In this document: one piece after another, positions 21,927-27,932 of the stretch | Layout of the letters: the number at the start of each line of letters is the position of its first letter | How positions within the stretch are numbered: the stretch's first letter is position 1 | Origin: a virus | Reading direction: 5' to 3' (one strand) | DNA: 27,932 bases | Virus record (IMG/VR): IMGVR_UViG_3300045941_000196 | Location: 1 to 27,932 of that record | Program-made: the position numbers and the translations under genes | Notes under the pieces: generated by a model | The model's input: the letters and a program-made list of their open reading frames with translations, nothing else | What the model was told of the DNA's origin: nothing | Database searches by the model: none

Positions 21927-23131
21927 TGCCCAAACGGTCCGCCAGCAAGGCCGAAACTGCCCGCCGGCTCGCGACCCTCTTGCAGACGCAGGGCGAGCCT
22001 GGCGAATCGTCCGAGCTGTCGATGGGCGACGAGCGGGCCGCCTTGACTGTTCGGAGTTTCACCGTCCGCACGCTGGATGCCGCCCTTGCCACGTCTCAGG
22101 TCGATCTCGCCGTTTGGGAAGTCGAGCGGTACGTCGTCAACAAGTGGGACATGGCGGCGAAGGTGGAAGTCGAGAATCGGCAGAAGCTCGCCGTCACTGA
22201 GCTCTGGCAGGTCAAGGTGTGGCTGCGGCGCCGGGTTGCAAAGACGATGGCGGAAGCGTGCGCCGGCATCATCGACCGCATGCGGCAGCACGCCCCGAAG
22301 TACCCGCGACTGCCAACGGTCCCGCGGATCACCGATCCGCACTTGCTCGTCATCGGCCTGTACGATCATCATTTTGGCAAGCTGGCCTGGGGCAAAGAGA
22401 CTGGCGAGGATTACGACCTGAAGATTGCGGAGGAGAGATTTCTTGAAGGCGGCAAGCAACTGCTGAGCAAGGCGAGCGGCTACCCGATCGAGCGATTCGT
22501 TCTGCCCCTCGGCCAAGATTTTTTGCACATCGACAGCCAGGCGAACACAACGACGGCGGGCACTCCGCAGGACGTGGACGGGCGCTTTGCCAAGATCATC
22601 GAAGTGGCGAAGATGGCGGTCATCAGGCTCATCGACCATCTCATCGCCTTCGCCCCGGTCGAGGTGCCTTGGGTGCCTGGCAACCACGACTATTACACCT
22701 CGTATATGTTGGCGAAGATCATTGAGGCGTGGTATCGGACGACGCCGCGGGTGATCGTCGATGCCGCGCCCATCCCTCGCAAGAGGATCTGCTACGGGGT
22801 CAACCTGCTCGGGCTGACGCACGGCTGCGACGAGCGGCATAGTGGCCTGCCAGGGAACATGGCGCAGGAATGGCCGCACGATTGGGCGGCGACGCGGTGC
22901 CGGGAATGGCTGATCGGACACCAGCACAAGGTAAAAGAGGATCACTACAACACGGCCGACATGCACAGCGGCGTCGTGGTCCGCGTGCTGCCGTCGCTCT
23001 CGGGCACGGACGCTTGGCATTACAAGCGAGGCTACATCGGTGGGCGCGGCAAGTCGGCGCTGGGCCTGCTTTACAGCAAAAGGGATGGATTCGCCGGCCA
23101 GTTCTCAACGAACGTATGGAGACGCCCATGA
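21926..23131 (+). CDS. Calcineurin-like metallophosphoesterase
   Basis: The 401-residue protein carries the metal ligands in order: D147-H-H149 (L-Y-D-H-H-F-G), D198 (G-Q-D-F-L-H-I-D), G-N253-H254-D255 and G-H332-Q-H334. The N-terminal 110 residues contain a helix-rich extension, possibly DNA-binding. Enzymes of this fold cleave phosphoesters in DNA, RNA or nucleotides; phage members often act in DNA metabolism or host-DNA processing. The start ATG 21926 overlaps the HNH stop and its end overlaps a 27-residue ORF (ATGA). Confidence 0.88.
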   Translation: MPKRSASKAETARRLATLLQTQGEPGESSELSMGDERAALTVRSFTVRTLDAALATSQVDLAVWEVERYVVNKWDMAAKVEVENRQKLAVTELWQVKVWLRRRVAKTMAEACAGIIDRMRQHAPKYPRLPTVPRITDPHLLVIGLYDHHFGKLAWGKETGEDYDLKIAEERFLEGGKQLLSKASGYPIERFVLPLGQDFLHIDSQANTTTAGTPQDVDGRFAKIIEVAKMAVIRLIDHLIAFAPVEVPWVPGNHDYYTSYMLAKIIEAWYRTTPRVIVDAAPIPRKRICYGVNLLGLTHGCDERHSGLPGNMAQEWPHDWAATRCREWLIGHQHKVKEDHYNTADMHSGVVVRVLPSLSGTDAWHYKRGYIGGRGKSALGLLYSKRDGFAGQFSTNVWRRP

Positions 23132-23211
23132 CCGAGCTCGCCCAACTGTGTGCCGTCCTGTTTCTCGCCTCACTGCTGAGAATACTCACGGAGCGAAACT
23201 ATGGCCGCTGA
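23128..23211 (+). CDS. 27-residue hydrophobic micro-protein
   Basis: ATG 23128 overlaps the phosphoesterase stop, and its own end overlaps the next start at 23201. The peptide has a hydrophobic core (L-A-Q-L-C-A-V-L-F-L-A-S-L-L-R-I-L). It may be a tiny membrane peptide or only a translational coupling bridge. Confidence 0.4.
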   Translation: MTELAQLCAVLFLASLLRILTERNYGR

Positions 23212-23476
23212 ACCGATCACACTGGACGAATTGACCTCCGAACTGAATCGGCTCGGCGTTGGCATTGCCGACGCCGGCAAGGGCATGACGACGGAAGAGT
23301 GGGGCGAGCATTGGGGCATGAGCGCGTCACTGGCGCGGCAGAAGCTCAAGAAGGTAGCCAAGGTTGCCAAGGTCATTCCTCGGCAGATACCGCGGCAGTC
23401 GTTTGGCGGGCAGGTGCGGACCTACACCGTCTACGAGATCGTGCTGCCGGCGAAGTCGAAGGGCAAAAAACGATGA
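23201..23476 (+). CDS. Hypothetical 91-residue basic protein
   Basis: Begins at ATG 23201 and ends in an ATGA overlap. Residues 31-57 (T-E-E-W-G-E-H-W-G-M-S-A-S-L-A-R-Q-K-L-K) look like a helix-turn-helix, and the C-terminus is Lys-rich. It could be a small DNA-binding regulator. The pattern is weak and no family is claimed. Confidence 0.62.
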   Translation: MAAEPITLDELTSELNRLGVGIADAGKGMTTEEWGEHWGMSASLARQKLKKVAKVAKVIPRQIPRQSFGGQVRTYTVYEIVLPAKSKGKKR

Positions 23477-23823
23477 GAACGAGAGTGTATGTCGCGGGGC
23501 CGATCAGTAAGGGCGACCTGCGCGAGAACATCCGCATCGCGTGCGACGCCGGCATGCGACTGCTCAAAGCCGGCTTCGCGCCGCTCGTGCCGCACGCGAC
23601 CTGCTACCTCGACGGGACTGGCGAGCCGCACATCCTGCCGAGCGGTACGACGCACGAAGATTGGATGGCGGCGGACCTGCCGTGGGTTTCCGTCACCCAA
23701 TGCTTGCTCCGGCTGCCGGGCGAATCTGTAGGTGCCGACCAAGAGGTCGAGAAGGCAAGGTCGCTCGGCATCCCGGTCTATTTCGACATCGACACTTTGA
23801 TTCAACGCGAGCGTGCCGCATGA
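23473..23823 (+). CDS. DUF4406-like protein (nucleoside 2-deoxyribosyltransferase fold)
   Basis: The 116-residue protein shows the family pattern from the start: R-V-Y-V-A-G-P-I-S-K-G-D, then A-G-F-A-P-L-V-P-H, W-M-A-A-D-L-P-W-V, and L-R-L-P-G-E-S-V-G-A-D-Q-E-V-E-K-A. The Y-x-A-G-P, the Ser-Gly-Ala-Asp loop and the following Glu match nucleoside deoxyribosyltransferase-type proteins common in phages. A nucleotide-salvage or nucleotide-sensing role is likely but the substrate is unknown. It overlaps the next nucleotide-metabolism gene by 4 bases. Confidence 0.82.
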   Translation: MRTRVYVAGPISKGDLRENIRIACDAGMRLLKAGFAPLVPHATCYLDGTGEPHILPSGTTHEDWMAADLPWVSVTQCLLRLPGESVGADQEVEKARSLGIPVYFDIDTLIQRERAA

Positions 23824-24266
23824 GTGAAAGCAAGCCGTCGAATTCCAAAGACATCATCGGCAGCAGCAAGCTGCCGCTCCACCTGTGGCCGGAGACCGCC
23901 ACGGCGCACGGCTGCCTGGCACTGCTCGAAGGTGCTCTCAAGTATGGTAGAAGCAACTGGAGGGCAGTCGGCGTTCGCGCGTCGATCTACGTCGATGCGT
24001 GCAAGCGTCATCTCAATGCGTGGTTCGAGGGCGAGGAAGTGGCGCCGGATTCTGGGATTCCGCACCTGGCACACGCGATCGCCTGCATTGCCATTCTGAT
24101 TGATGCCAAGTCGGCCGGGAAACTGACCGATGATCGAGCCTATCCGGCTGGCTACCTAAGCGTCGTGGCCGAGTTGACCGAGCACGTCGATCGTCTGCGG
24201 GAGTTGCACAAGGACAAGATCCCCAAGCATTACACGATTGCCGACCCTGTTACAACTGCTCGCTGA
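23820..24266 (+). CDS. DUF5664 / MazZ-like dNTP pyrophosphohydrolase
   Basis: I chose ATG 23820 (148 residues, ATGA overlap); the longer frame upstream runs over the preceding gene. The motifs fit dATP/dGTP diphosphohydrolases of phages: K-D-I-I-G-S-S-K-L-P-L, K-Y-G-R-S-N-W-R, Y-x-D-A-C-K-R-H-L-N-A-W-F-E-G-E-E, and S-G-I-P-H-L-A-H-A. Such enzymes strip pyrophosphate from purine dNTPs. In some phages a relative (MazZ) acts with PurZ and DatZ to make 2-aminoadenine DNA; neither partner is in this window. It ends convergently with, and overlapping, the minus-strand operon. Confidence 0.8.
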   Translation: MSESKPSNSKDIIGSSKLPLHLWPETATAHGCLALLEGALKYGRSNWRAVGVRASIYVDACKRHLNAWFEGEEVAPDSGIPHLAHAIACIAILIDAKSAGKLTDDRAYPAGYLSVVAELTEHVDRLRELHKDKIPKHYTIADPVTTAR

Positions 24267-24453
24267 GCTTGTCGATGGCCGATTCAAGGTCTTGCACGGC
24301 TTGGTCGGCATCTTCAGCTATCTCCTCAATGTCGGCGTGCAGTTCGCGTAGCTTATCGCGCGCCCGCTCGATTTTCAGCTTCTCCGCTTCGATGGCTTTC
24401 ACCAGCGCGGCCAGTCGCTTCTTCGTTGCGTCAGACAGTTCGAGCCGTGGCAT
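24250..24453 (-). CDS. 67-residue coiled-coil protein
   Basis: ATG 24453 has a perfect SD (AGGAG, 6 bases). The product is nearly all charged helix (A-A-L-V-K-A-I-E-A-E-K-L-K-I-E-R-A-R-D-K-L) with heptad spacing, so it should form a coiled coil. Last gene of the minus operon; overlaps the convergent gene by 17 bases. Function unknown. Confidence 0.65.
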   Translation of the reverse strand: MPRLELSDATKKRLAALVKAIEAEKLKIERARDKLRELHADIEEIAEDADQAVQDLESAIDKLSEQL

Positions 24454-24463
24454 GTTGTTCTCC

Positions 24464-25117
24464 TTAGCCCCCACTGGTGCCGTCGGGCGTCGGCTCCACC
24501 TCCCGGCACTCCCGCAGCAGAGCCTCCGCGTCCGCCTTGGCGTCCGGCACATAGGCGGCGATGTAAAGGGCGCGGAGTTTGGTGGAGCGCACGAACAACT
24601 CCAACTCGGCGATTCGCTCTGAGGCCGCCTTCCGACCCCGCTCCCGCTCCGCTGCCAACCGCCCCTCGATGCACGCATTCAAAGCAGCATCGTCGGCGAG
24701 GACGGAGGCGCGGCCCCGCTGCTCGGCGGCGGTATCGCGTCCGATTGCAACCAACCGCAGTGAGGCCGCAATGTCGCGGGCGAGGCCATGCCAGCCGTTC
24801 TCCGGCAGGATGCGCCATGAGCGCATGACCCTCTCGGCTTCTCGGTCGGCCCAGTCCGGCGTCTGCTCCGCTGCCGTGGGGGTGGTCGCATCGCCACGCA
24901 ACGCATAGACGCTACCCGGTTGCCCTGGCTCATTGCTCTGAGTGCATTCGTAGCGGTGGTCGCTCGCGTGCGGACAGCGTTTGTTGCCGCACGTCGGACA
25001 GACGATCATGCGCGTGGCCGCTACTGGCAATCCTTCGGGGCTGCGCTCGTTGCGCTCGTCCAGGCATCGGAGGCACTGGCATTGCTCCGCTGCCGTGGGG
25101 CCGGTGTCAGGGGTCAT
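24464..25117 (-). CDS. Hypothetical 217-residue protein with N-terminal zinc motif
   Basis: ATG 25117 has GGAG 7 bases upstream and overlaps the previous stop (ATGA). The first 60 residues hold C-Q-C-L-R-C and C-P-T-C-G-N-K-R-C-P-H, probably one or two zinc sites. The C-terminal half is a long Ala/Glu/Arg-rich helix (A-A-E-R-E-R-G-R-K-A-A-S-E-R), resembling low-complexity phage early proteins of the Ea22 kind. That likeness is loose. Function unknown. Confidence 0.6.
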   Translation of the reverse strand: MTPDTGPTAAEQCQCLRCLDERNERSPEGLPVAATRMIVCPTCGNKRCPHASDHRYECTQSNEPGQPGSVYALRGDATTPTAAEQTPDWADREAERVMRSWRILPENGWHGLARDIAASLRLVAIGRDTAAEQRGRASVLADDAALNACIEGRLAAERERGRKAASERIAELELFVRSTKLRALYIAAYVPDAKADAEALLRECREVEPTPDGTSGG

Positions 25118-25320
25118 GTCCGTTCTCCTCGGAACTTGTAAACGGATACGTCCAAAACGTAACAGCACGGAAACCTATCGCTGCGTTCTCTGGCCCATGC
25201 TGCGTAACCGTCTCCGAGCCACTTGGGGCCGACGTAAATGGTCTGCGGAATCTCCCCGCCGACAGAGTGAACCTTCGCTCCGTCTTGGGGACCACCCACT
25301 AACTCCTTGAATGTCGGCAT
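25114..25320 (-). CDS. Hypothetical 68-residue protein
   Basis: ATG 25320 follows AGGAG at about 8 bases. The sequence P-T-F-K-E-L-V-G-G-P-Q-D-G-A-K-V is the start seen in many small phage proteins with a G-G-P-x-D-G-x-x-V motif. Beta-rich, ends in Y-V-L-D-V-S-V-Y-K-F. ATGA overlap with the next gene. Function unknown. Confidence 0.62.
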   Translation of the reverse strand: MPTFKELVGGPQDGAKVHSVGGEIPQTIYVGPKWLGDGYAAWARERSDRFPCCYVLDVSVYKFRGERT

Positions 25321-25628
25321 CACCAGTTCTCCTTGATCCACTTAGCTTTTTGCTCATCTTCCGGAGTCGGCTTCGGTGGTTCTCCTGAGTTTGGGGCCGA
25401 CTCCAAGAGCCGCTGAGTTTGGAGCATCAACAGCGTTCCCTGGTGGGCCGCTTGCTCGTCGTCAAGCGTCACTTCCAGTTCATCGACTTGCTCGCGCAGT
25501 CGCCGGCACTCAGCGAGGAGCCGATTAGCCTTGTGGCAGATATCTTGCCCCAGCTTGTTGCCGCAGACTTCCATCGCATAGGCGATGTCCCTCTCCAGCG
25601 CGTCGAGGTCCAGGGGGTCACTCGGCAC
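25320..25628 (-). CDS. Coiled-coil hypothetical protein (102 residues)
   Basis: Starts at GTG 25628 within the 17-bp junction repeat, with GGAGG as SD. The central part is a leucine-rich coiled coil (R-L-L-A-E-C-R-R-L-R-E-Q-V-D-E-L-E-V-T-L). The C-terminus is Pro/Glu/Lys-rich. It overlaps the HNH gene by 11 bases. No family recognised. Confidence 0.65.
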   Translation of the reverse strand: MPSDPLDLDALERDIAYAMEVCGNKLGQDICHKANRLLAECRRLREQVDELEVTLDDEQAAHQGTLLMLQTQRLLESAPNSGEPPKPTPEDEQKAKWIKENW

Positions 25629-26211
25629 GTTCGGCCTCCTTCCAATGCGTCGGCAGCTTGAGCCATCCCCATGTCCTGCCGTTTTTGATCGTGCTAATCG
25701 TCGCGGCCGCTACGCCAAACGCTTTGCTAATCGCCACGCATGAGTCGCCTTGAGCCAGCCGTTGCTTAATCGTTAGAACCTGATCCTTGCTCAGCTTCGA
25801 CAATGGATGCCGCTCGCCGATCTGGTCAGTTCCATGCTTCTTCTTGTCTGCGTTGTTGCCTGACGGGGTATCCCAGCGAAGGTTTCCAATTGCATTATTC
25901 TTGGGGTTGCCGTCGTTATGGCACCCGTGCGCACCAACTGGACGGGGGCCAATGAAAGCCAGCAAAACAAGATGGTGGACTTTGACGACTCGTACCTTTT
26001 TCTCGCGGCAGAGCGAAACAACCAGATAGCCCGCCGTGTCTGCGGCAAGCTTCATCGGCCACCACTTGTCGCTGAGTACGCGAGCGATTCCTCTCCCGTA
26101 TCCCTTGCCGCGACGAATCCAACAGGACCAAACACTGCCGTCGCTGCCAACACGGTATCCCGGAAAACCGGACGCAGGTCGGTACTCAACTGCGGCATCG
26201 CAGCTAATCAC
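25618..26211 (-). CDS. HNH homing endonuclease (NUMOD4-HNH_3-HTH)
   Basis: The 197-residue protein (GTG 26211) has a NUMOD4-like start (Y-R-P-A-S-G-F-P-G-Y-R-V-G-S-D-G-S-V-W-S). An HNH_3 domain follows: V-H-H-L-V-L-L-A-F-I-G, C-H-N-D-G-N-P-K-N-N, and N-L-R-W-D-T. The end is a helix-turn-helix (S-C-V-A-I-S-K-A-F-G-V-A). It is a free-standing homing endonuclease of the kind that lands between phage genes. Its sequence is more AT-rich than the neighbours. It is embedded with overlaps on both sides, one being a junction repeat. Confidence 0.88.
   Translation of the reverse strand: MISCDAAVEYRPASGFPGYRVGSDGSVWSCWIRRGKGYGRGIARVLSDKWWPMKLAADTAGYLVVSLCREKKVRVVKVHHLVLLAFIGPRPVGAHGCHNDGNPKNNAIGNLRWDTPSGNNADKKKHGTDQIGERHPLSKLSKDQVLTIKQRLAQGDSCVAISKAFGVAAATISTIKNGRTWGWLKLPTHWKEAERAE
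25624..25640 (-). repeat. Gene-junction repeat, copy A (17 bp)
   Basis: On the minus strand AGGAGGCCGAACGTGCC spans the E-A-E-R-A codons at the end of the HNH gene and gives the next gene its SD and GTG start. Identical copies lie at 26394-26410 and 26579-26595. Confidence 0.85.
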
Positions 26212-26398
26212 TTAGAGGTCTCCAATGAGAAGGTTGGTAGTAGACGTACATCGAACCGTCGGCAAAGAACCACAGCTTGCCGGGGCCGCGCTTCAGGGGT
26301 TGCTCGTTGCGGCATCCCTTGGCGTCGTCAATCTTCGTCAGCACCACTTGGTCGCGCTCCGGCAGACGCTCGTCGCAGGGTATCCATTGGTCAGGCAC
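26204..26398 (-). CDS. DUF551-like protein (64 residues)
   Basis: I start at GTG 26398, in the junction repeat with SD GGAGG, rather than the longer frame from 26467. The sequence D-Q-W-I-P-C-D-E-R-L-P-E-R-D-Q-V-V-L is the DUF551 signature, and the end S-H-W-R-P-L matches the family (HW.PLP). DUF551 proteins are small phage products of unknown role. Overlaps the HNH gene by 8 bases. Confidence 0.78.
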   Translation of the reverse strand: MPDQWIPCDERLPERDQVVLTKIDDAKGCRNEQPLKRGPGKLWFFADGSMYVYYQPSHWRPLSD

Positions 26399-26410
26399 GT
26401 TCGGCCTCCT
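26394..26410 (-). repeat. Gene-junction repeat, copy B (17 bp)
   Basis: Identical to copies A and C. Here the repeat lies directly after the TGA of the upstream membrane-protein gene, so only its SD and GTG functions are used and it is not read as E-A-E-R-A. Confidence 0.85.
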
Positions 26411-26583
26411 CAAAAGACGCCGCAGAGTTTCAGAATGCCCACGGCGATTGCCAGTGGAATCGACCACACGATGACGAAAAACACCAGCGCCATTATGGCC
26501 GTACCGCCGAGCGCGCCGACGATCATAAAAACGTCACGCACATCGCGTAGATAATCGCGGACACGCGAGCGCCAGCTAGGCAC
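26410..26583 (-). CDS. 57-residue membrane protein
   Basis: Starts at GTG 26583 in copy C of the junction repeat. After a basic N-terminus (R-S-R-V-R-D-Y-L-R-D) the rest is hydrophobic (A-L-G-G-T-A-I-M-A-L-V-F-F-V-I-V-W-S-I-P-L), enough for one long or two short spans. Function unknown. Confidence 0.65.
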   Translation of the reverse strand: MPSWRSRVRDYLRDVRDVFMIVGALGGTAIMALVFFVIVWSIPLAIAVGILKLCGVF

Positions 26584-27025
26584 GTTCGGCCTCCTTCGGG
26601 AGTGTGGAGAGGTAGGTGCGGGCCTTGCTGCACAACGGGCAGTCTCCGGCCGGTTCATCGTTCTCGTCACAGTCTTTGCCGTCGCCGCCGCAGTAGGCAC
26701 AGTCGTCAACCATCACTAGAAGTATCCGCCGCACCTCGACCAGTTCGCGGGCCAGAGCGGGGCAGGCGGTGCGGAATAGGGCAATAGCCTGCGAGGTTGG
26801 CCGTGGCCGCAGGTCGCTCATGTCCATCGGCACTTCGGCTATCAATTGCTTGCCGTCGCTCACTCGCCCTGGCTCGCCTCCAAAGCGCGGCCACCACGGC
26901 CCCGGCGTGGCCTCTCGGTCGAGCCTGAGTACTTCGGCCACATCAACGCGAGCGGGTTTGGCGGCCTCCTTCTCTTTGAGATACCAGTAGCCGGCTAAAG
27001 TGCCGTTCCAACTGTTCCAGTTCAC
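26576..27025 (-). CDS. Hypothetical 149-residue phage protein with CxxCGGDG motif
   Basis: Starts at GTG 27025 (GGGAG 6 bases upstream). Residues near 35 carry R-E-A-T-P-G-P-W-W, a motif seen at the start of many phage hypothetical proteins. The C-terminal third has C-A-Y-C-G-G-D-G-K-D-C and C-P-L-C, a likely zinc site of the DnaJ-like type. Ends in E-A-E-R-A within the junction repeat. Confidence 0.68.
   Translation of the reverse strand: MNWNSWNGTLAGYWYLKEKEAAKPARVDVAEVLRLDREATPGPWWPRFGGEPGRVSDGKQLIAEVPMDMSDLRPRPTSQAIALFRTACPALARELVEVRRILLVMVDDCAYCGGDGKDCDENDEPAGDCPLCSKARTYLSTLPKEAERA
26579..26595 (-). repeat. Gene-junction repeat, copy C (17 bp)
   Basis: Same 17 bases as copies A and B. 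It codes the last five residues (E-A-E-R-A) of the 149-residue protein and supplies the SD and GTG of the 57-residue membrane protein. With copy A it shares two more bases upstream (GA). Confidence 0.85.
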
Positions 27026-27040
27026 GGCGGCTCCCTTCGT

Positions 27041-27062
27041 GGACTCAGGGCGGACTCAGGGC
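27041..27062. repeat. 11-bp tandem duplication at the end of the methyltransferase gene
   Basis: GGACTCAGGGC occurs twice in a row (27041-27051 and 27052-27062), covering the stop codon region of the C5-methyltransferase remnant. GGACTCAGG also occurs at 27651-27659, at the stop of the next upstream gene. Confidence 0.8.
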
Positions 27063-27632
27063 GTCCTTCACTGCGCGGGCGATGGCGCGGCCCATTGGCT
27101 GCGGAACTCCGTTGCCGATTGCTTTGCATAGGGCCGTTGACCGAAACGGCAGGTGTTCCAGAAATTCCACCGGCAACCCTTGCTTGCGGCACAGTTCTTG
27201 CGCCGCCGCCGCACCCTTTCCGTTGAAAGGGAGCTTGCTCATCTTGGCCCCCGTCCGTTTGTTTCTCTTGGGCCGCATCCGGTCGGTGCCGCGCGTGAGG
27301 CCGTTCTTCTCGCTGCTGCCACCACACGCCGCATACTCGAACTCCGGCGACTCAAACGTAACCACGTCGATGAGCAGCGGCGGGCGTCCTTCACCGCGCC
27401 AGCCCCAGGAGAATCGTCGCACCCTGTTCTGCGTGGCCGGGTTGCCGTCCTCATCGACACACTGGCGGTTGTTCAGGATGTACGAGTAAACGTCATAGCC
27501 CTTGACCTTCGGCGTTGGAGCGTCGGGCACGTTCTCCATCAGGAACCATTGCGGCGCGGCCTCGCCTATCACTCGCTCGAACTCCGGTATCAAGTTAAGG
27601 TCAAGGCCGGGGAATAAACTCAGCACGAGCAA
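27045..27632 (-). CDS. C5-cytosine DNA methyltransferase remnant lacking the catalytic PCQ segment
   Basis: The 195-residue product (TTG 27632; SD GGGGAGG 9 bases upstream; GTG 27641 is the alternative) begins V-L-S-L-F-P-G-L-D-L, motif I of C5 methyltransferases. It then jumps to L-I-P-E-F-E-R-V-I-G-E-A-A-P-Q-W-F-L-M-E-N-V, which holds motif VI. Motif VIII (Q-N-R-V-R-R-F-S-W-G) and motif X (A-I-G-N-G-V-P-Q-P-M-G-R) are present. The segment with motifs II-V, including the catalytic Pro-Cys-Gln, is missing, so it cannot methylate alone. The reading frame stays open, so it is either an in-frame deletion relic or a regulatory remnant. Confidence 0.75.
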   Translation of the reverse strand: MLVLSLFPGLDLNLIPEFERVIGEAAPQWFLMENVPDAPTPKVKGYDVYSYILNNRQCVDEDGNPATQNRVRRFSWGWRGEGRPPLLIDVVTFESPEFEYAACGGSSEKNGLTRGTDRMRPKRNKRTGAKMSKLPFNGKGAAAAQELCRKQGLPVEFLEHLPFRSTALCKAIGNGVPQPMGRAIARAVKDALSPP

Positions 27633-27654
27633 GCGCTCCACCCTCCCCTCGGAC

Positions 27655-27909
27655 TCAGGTACACCTTGCGGCCTCACGCAGCACGTCCACAAACATGCTG
27701 TACAGCGCCACGCGCTGGTAGATGTCGAGGGCGTCAAATCCAGTATCCGGCAGCAGTTGGCAGTGCCTATCGGACTCGCGGGCGAACCACTCCTCGAAGG
27801 CCACGAAGTCGGCGTATGGGCCTTCGGTAGTCTCTAACTCTGCCGCACGAGCAGACCACGGGCTGTCCTGTCGTTCCTCTGGTTGTGCAGACCATTCGCT
27901 TGCGGCCAT
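27655..27909 (-). CDS. Hypothetical 84-residue acidic protein
   Basis: ATG 27909 has GGGGAG about 6 bases upstream. The product is acidic and helical, with Y-A-D-F-V-A-F-E-E-W-F and D-A-L-D-I-Y-Q-R-V-A-L-Y-S-M-F. No domain recognised. It ends 13 bases before the methyltransferase remnant's first possible start. Genes further upstream in this operon lie outside the window. Confidence 0.62.
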   Translation of the reverse strand: MAASEWSAQPEERQDSPWSARAAELETTEGPYADFVAFEEWFARESDRHCQLLPDTGFDALDIYQRVALYSMFVDVLREAARCT

Positions 27910-27932
27910 GTTTGCTCCCCCGGCGAGCGGGT

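Noticed and set aside
21923-23020. 365-residue minus-strand ORF
   Set aside because: It is antisense to the metallophosphoesterase with its full set of metal-binding motifs.
23541-23819. Upstream extension of the MazZ-like protein
   Set aside because: The extension overlaps the DUF4406-like gene in another frame and has no family pattern; the ATGA start at 23820 fits the family N-terminus.
23820-24266. Claim that the phage uses 2-aminoadenine DNA
   Set aside because: A MazZ-like gene alone is not enough; PurZ, DatZ and a suitable polymerase are not in the window.
1-27932. tRNA genes, CRISPR arrays, insertion sequences or attachment sites
   Set aside because: I saw no cloverleaf-like sequence, spaced direct-repeat array, transposase or integrase. 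This was by eye only, so a tRNA or repeat search could still find one.

Overview
The window is densely coded, GC-rich DNA from a tailed phage or prophage (Caudoviricetes, long-tailed type). Three tail landmarks support this: a tail assembly chaperone read through a -1 frameshift, a tape measure protein, and a LamG-type tail adhesin. The host is most likely a planctomycete. A minus-strand gene encodes a DUF1559 pseudopilin with an H-X9-DG tail, a family hugely expanded in Planctomycetes, and secreted CxxCH proteins are also typical of that phylum. I cannot tell an integrated prophage from a free virus, because no attachment site, integrase, terminase or capsid gene lies in the window.

Layout. 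1-6528 (+): tail module, with G/GT-like chaperone pair, tiny CxxC protein, tape measure protein, two unrecognised probable structural proteins and a LamG adhesin. 6528-10629 and 12263-14641 (+): a sugar and small-molecule modification island with a glycosyltransferase-like protein, two tandem methyltransferases, two different 2-oxoglutarate/Fe(II) oxygenases, two paralogous cytidylyltransferases and two paralogous GT42/DUF115-like proteins. 10604-12130 (-): a four-gene pseudopilin cassette with its own sigma70-like promoter, inserted backwards into that island. 14663-14732: an intrinsic terminator followed by a strong promoter. 14859-18503 (+): a membrane/coiled-coil protein (holin candidate), a peptidoglycan-binding matrixin-type metallopeptidase, and three exported proteins, two with CxxCH haem motifs, ended by a terminator at 18517-18553. 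18574-24266 (+): small accessory genes, two HNH endonucleases, a metallophosphoesterase, a DUF4406-like protein and a MazZ/DUF5664-like nucleotide pyrophosphohydrolase. 24250-27909 (-): a convergent operon of small genes with an HNH homing endonuclease, a DUF551 protein and a C5-cytosine methyltransferase that has lost its catalytic segment.

How the genes may work together. Tail genes are followed directly by the modification island, so the simplest model is that the island makes or attaches a nucleotide-activated sugar on virion or host surface structures (CMP-sugar synthetase-like plus sialyltransferase-like proteins, trimmed by methylation and hydroxylation). The pseudopilin cassette looks like a moron, carrying host-type surface functions. 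The exported CxxCH proteins beside a metallopeptidase form an unusual exported cargo block in a lysis-like position. Almost all genes are joined by ATGA, GTGA or TAATG overlaps, and several begin at non-ATG codons behind strong Shine-Dalgarno (SD) sequences. No gene-free stretch exceeds 300 bases. The longest gap, 14642-14858, holds the terminator, promoter and a possible short leader ORF. I saw no tRNA, rRNA or CRISPR array.
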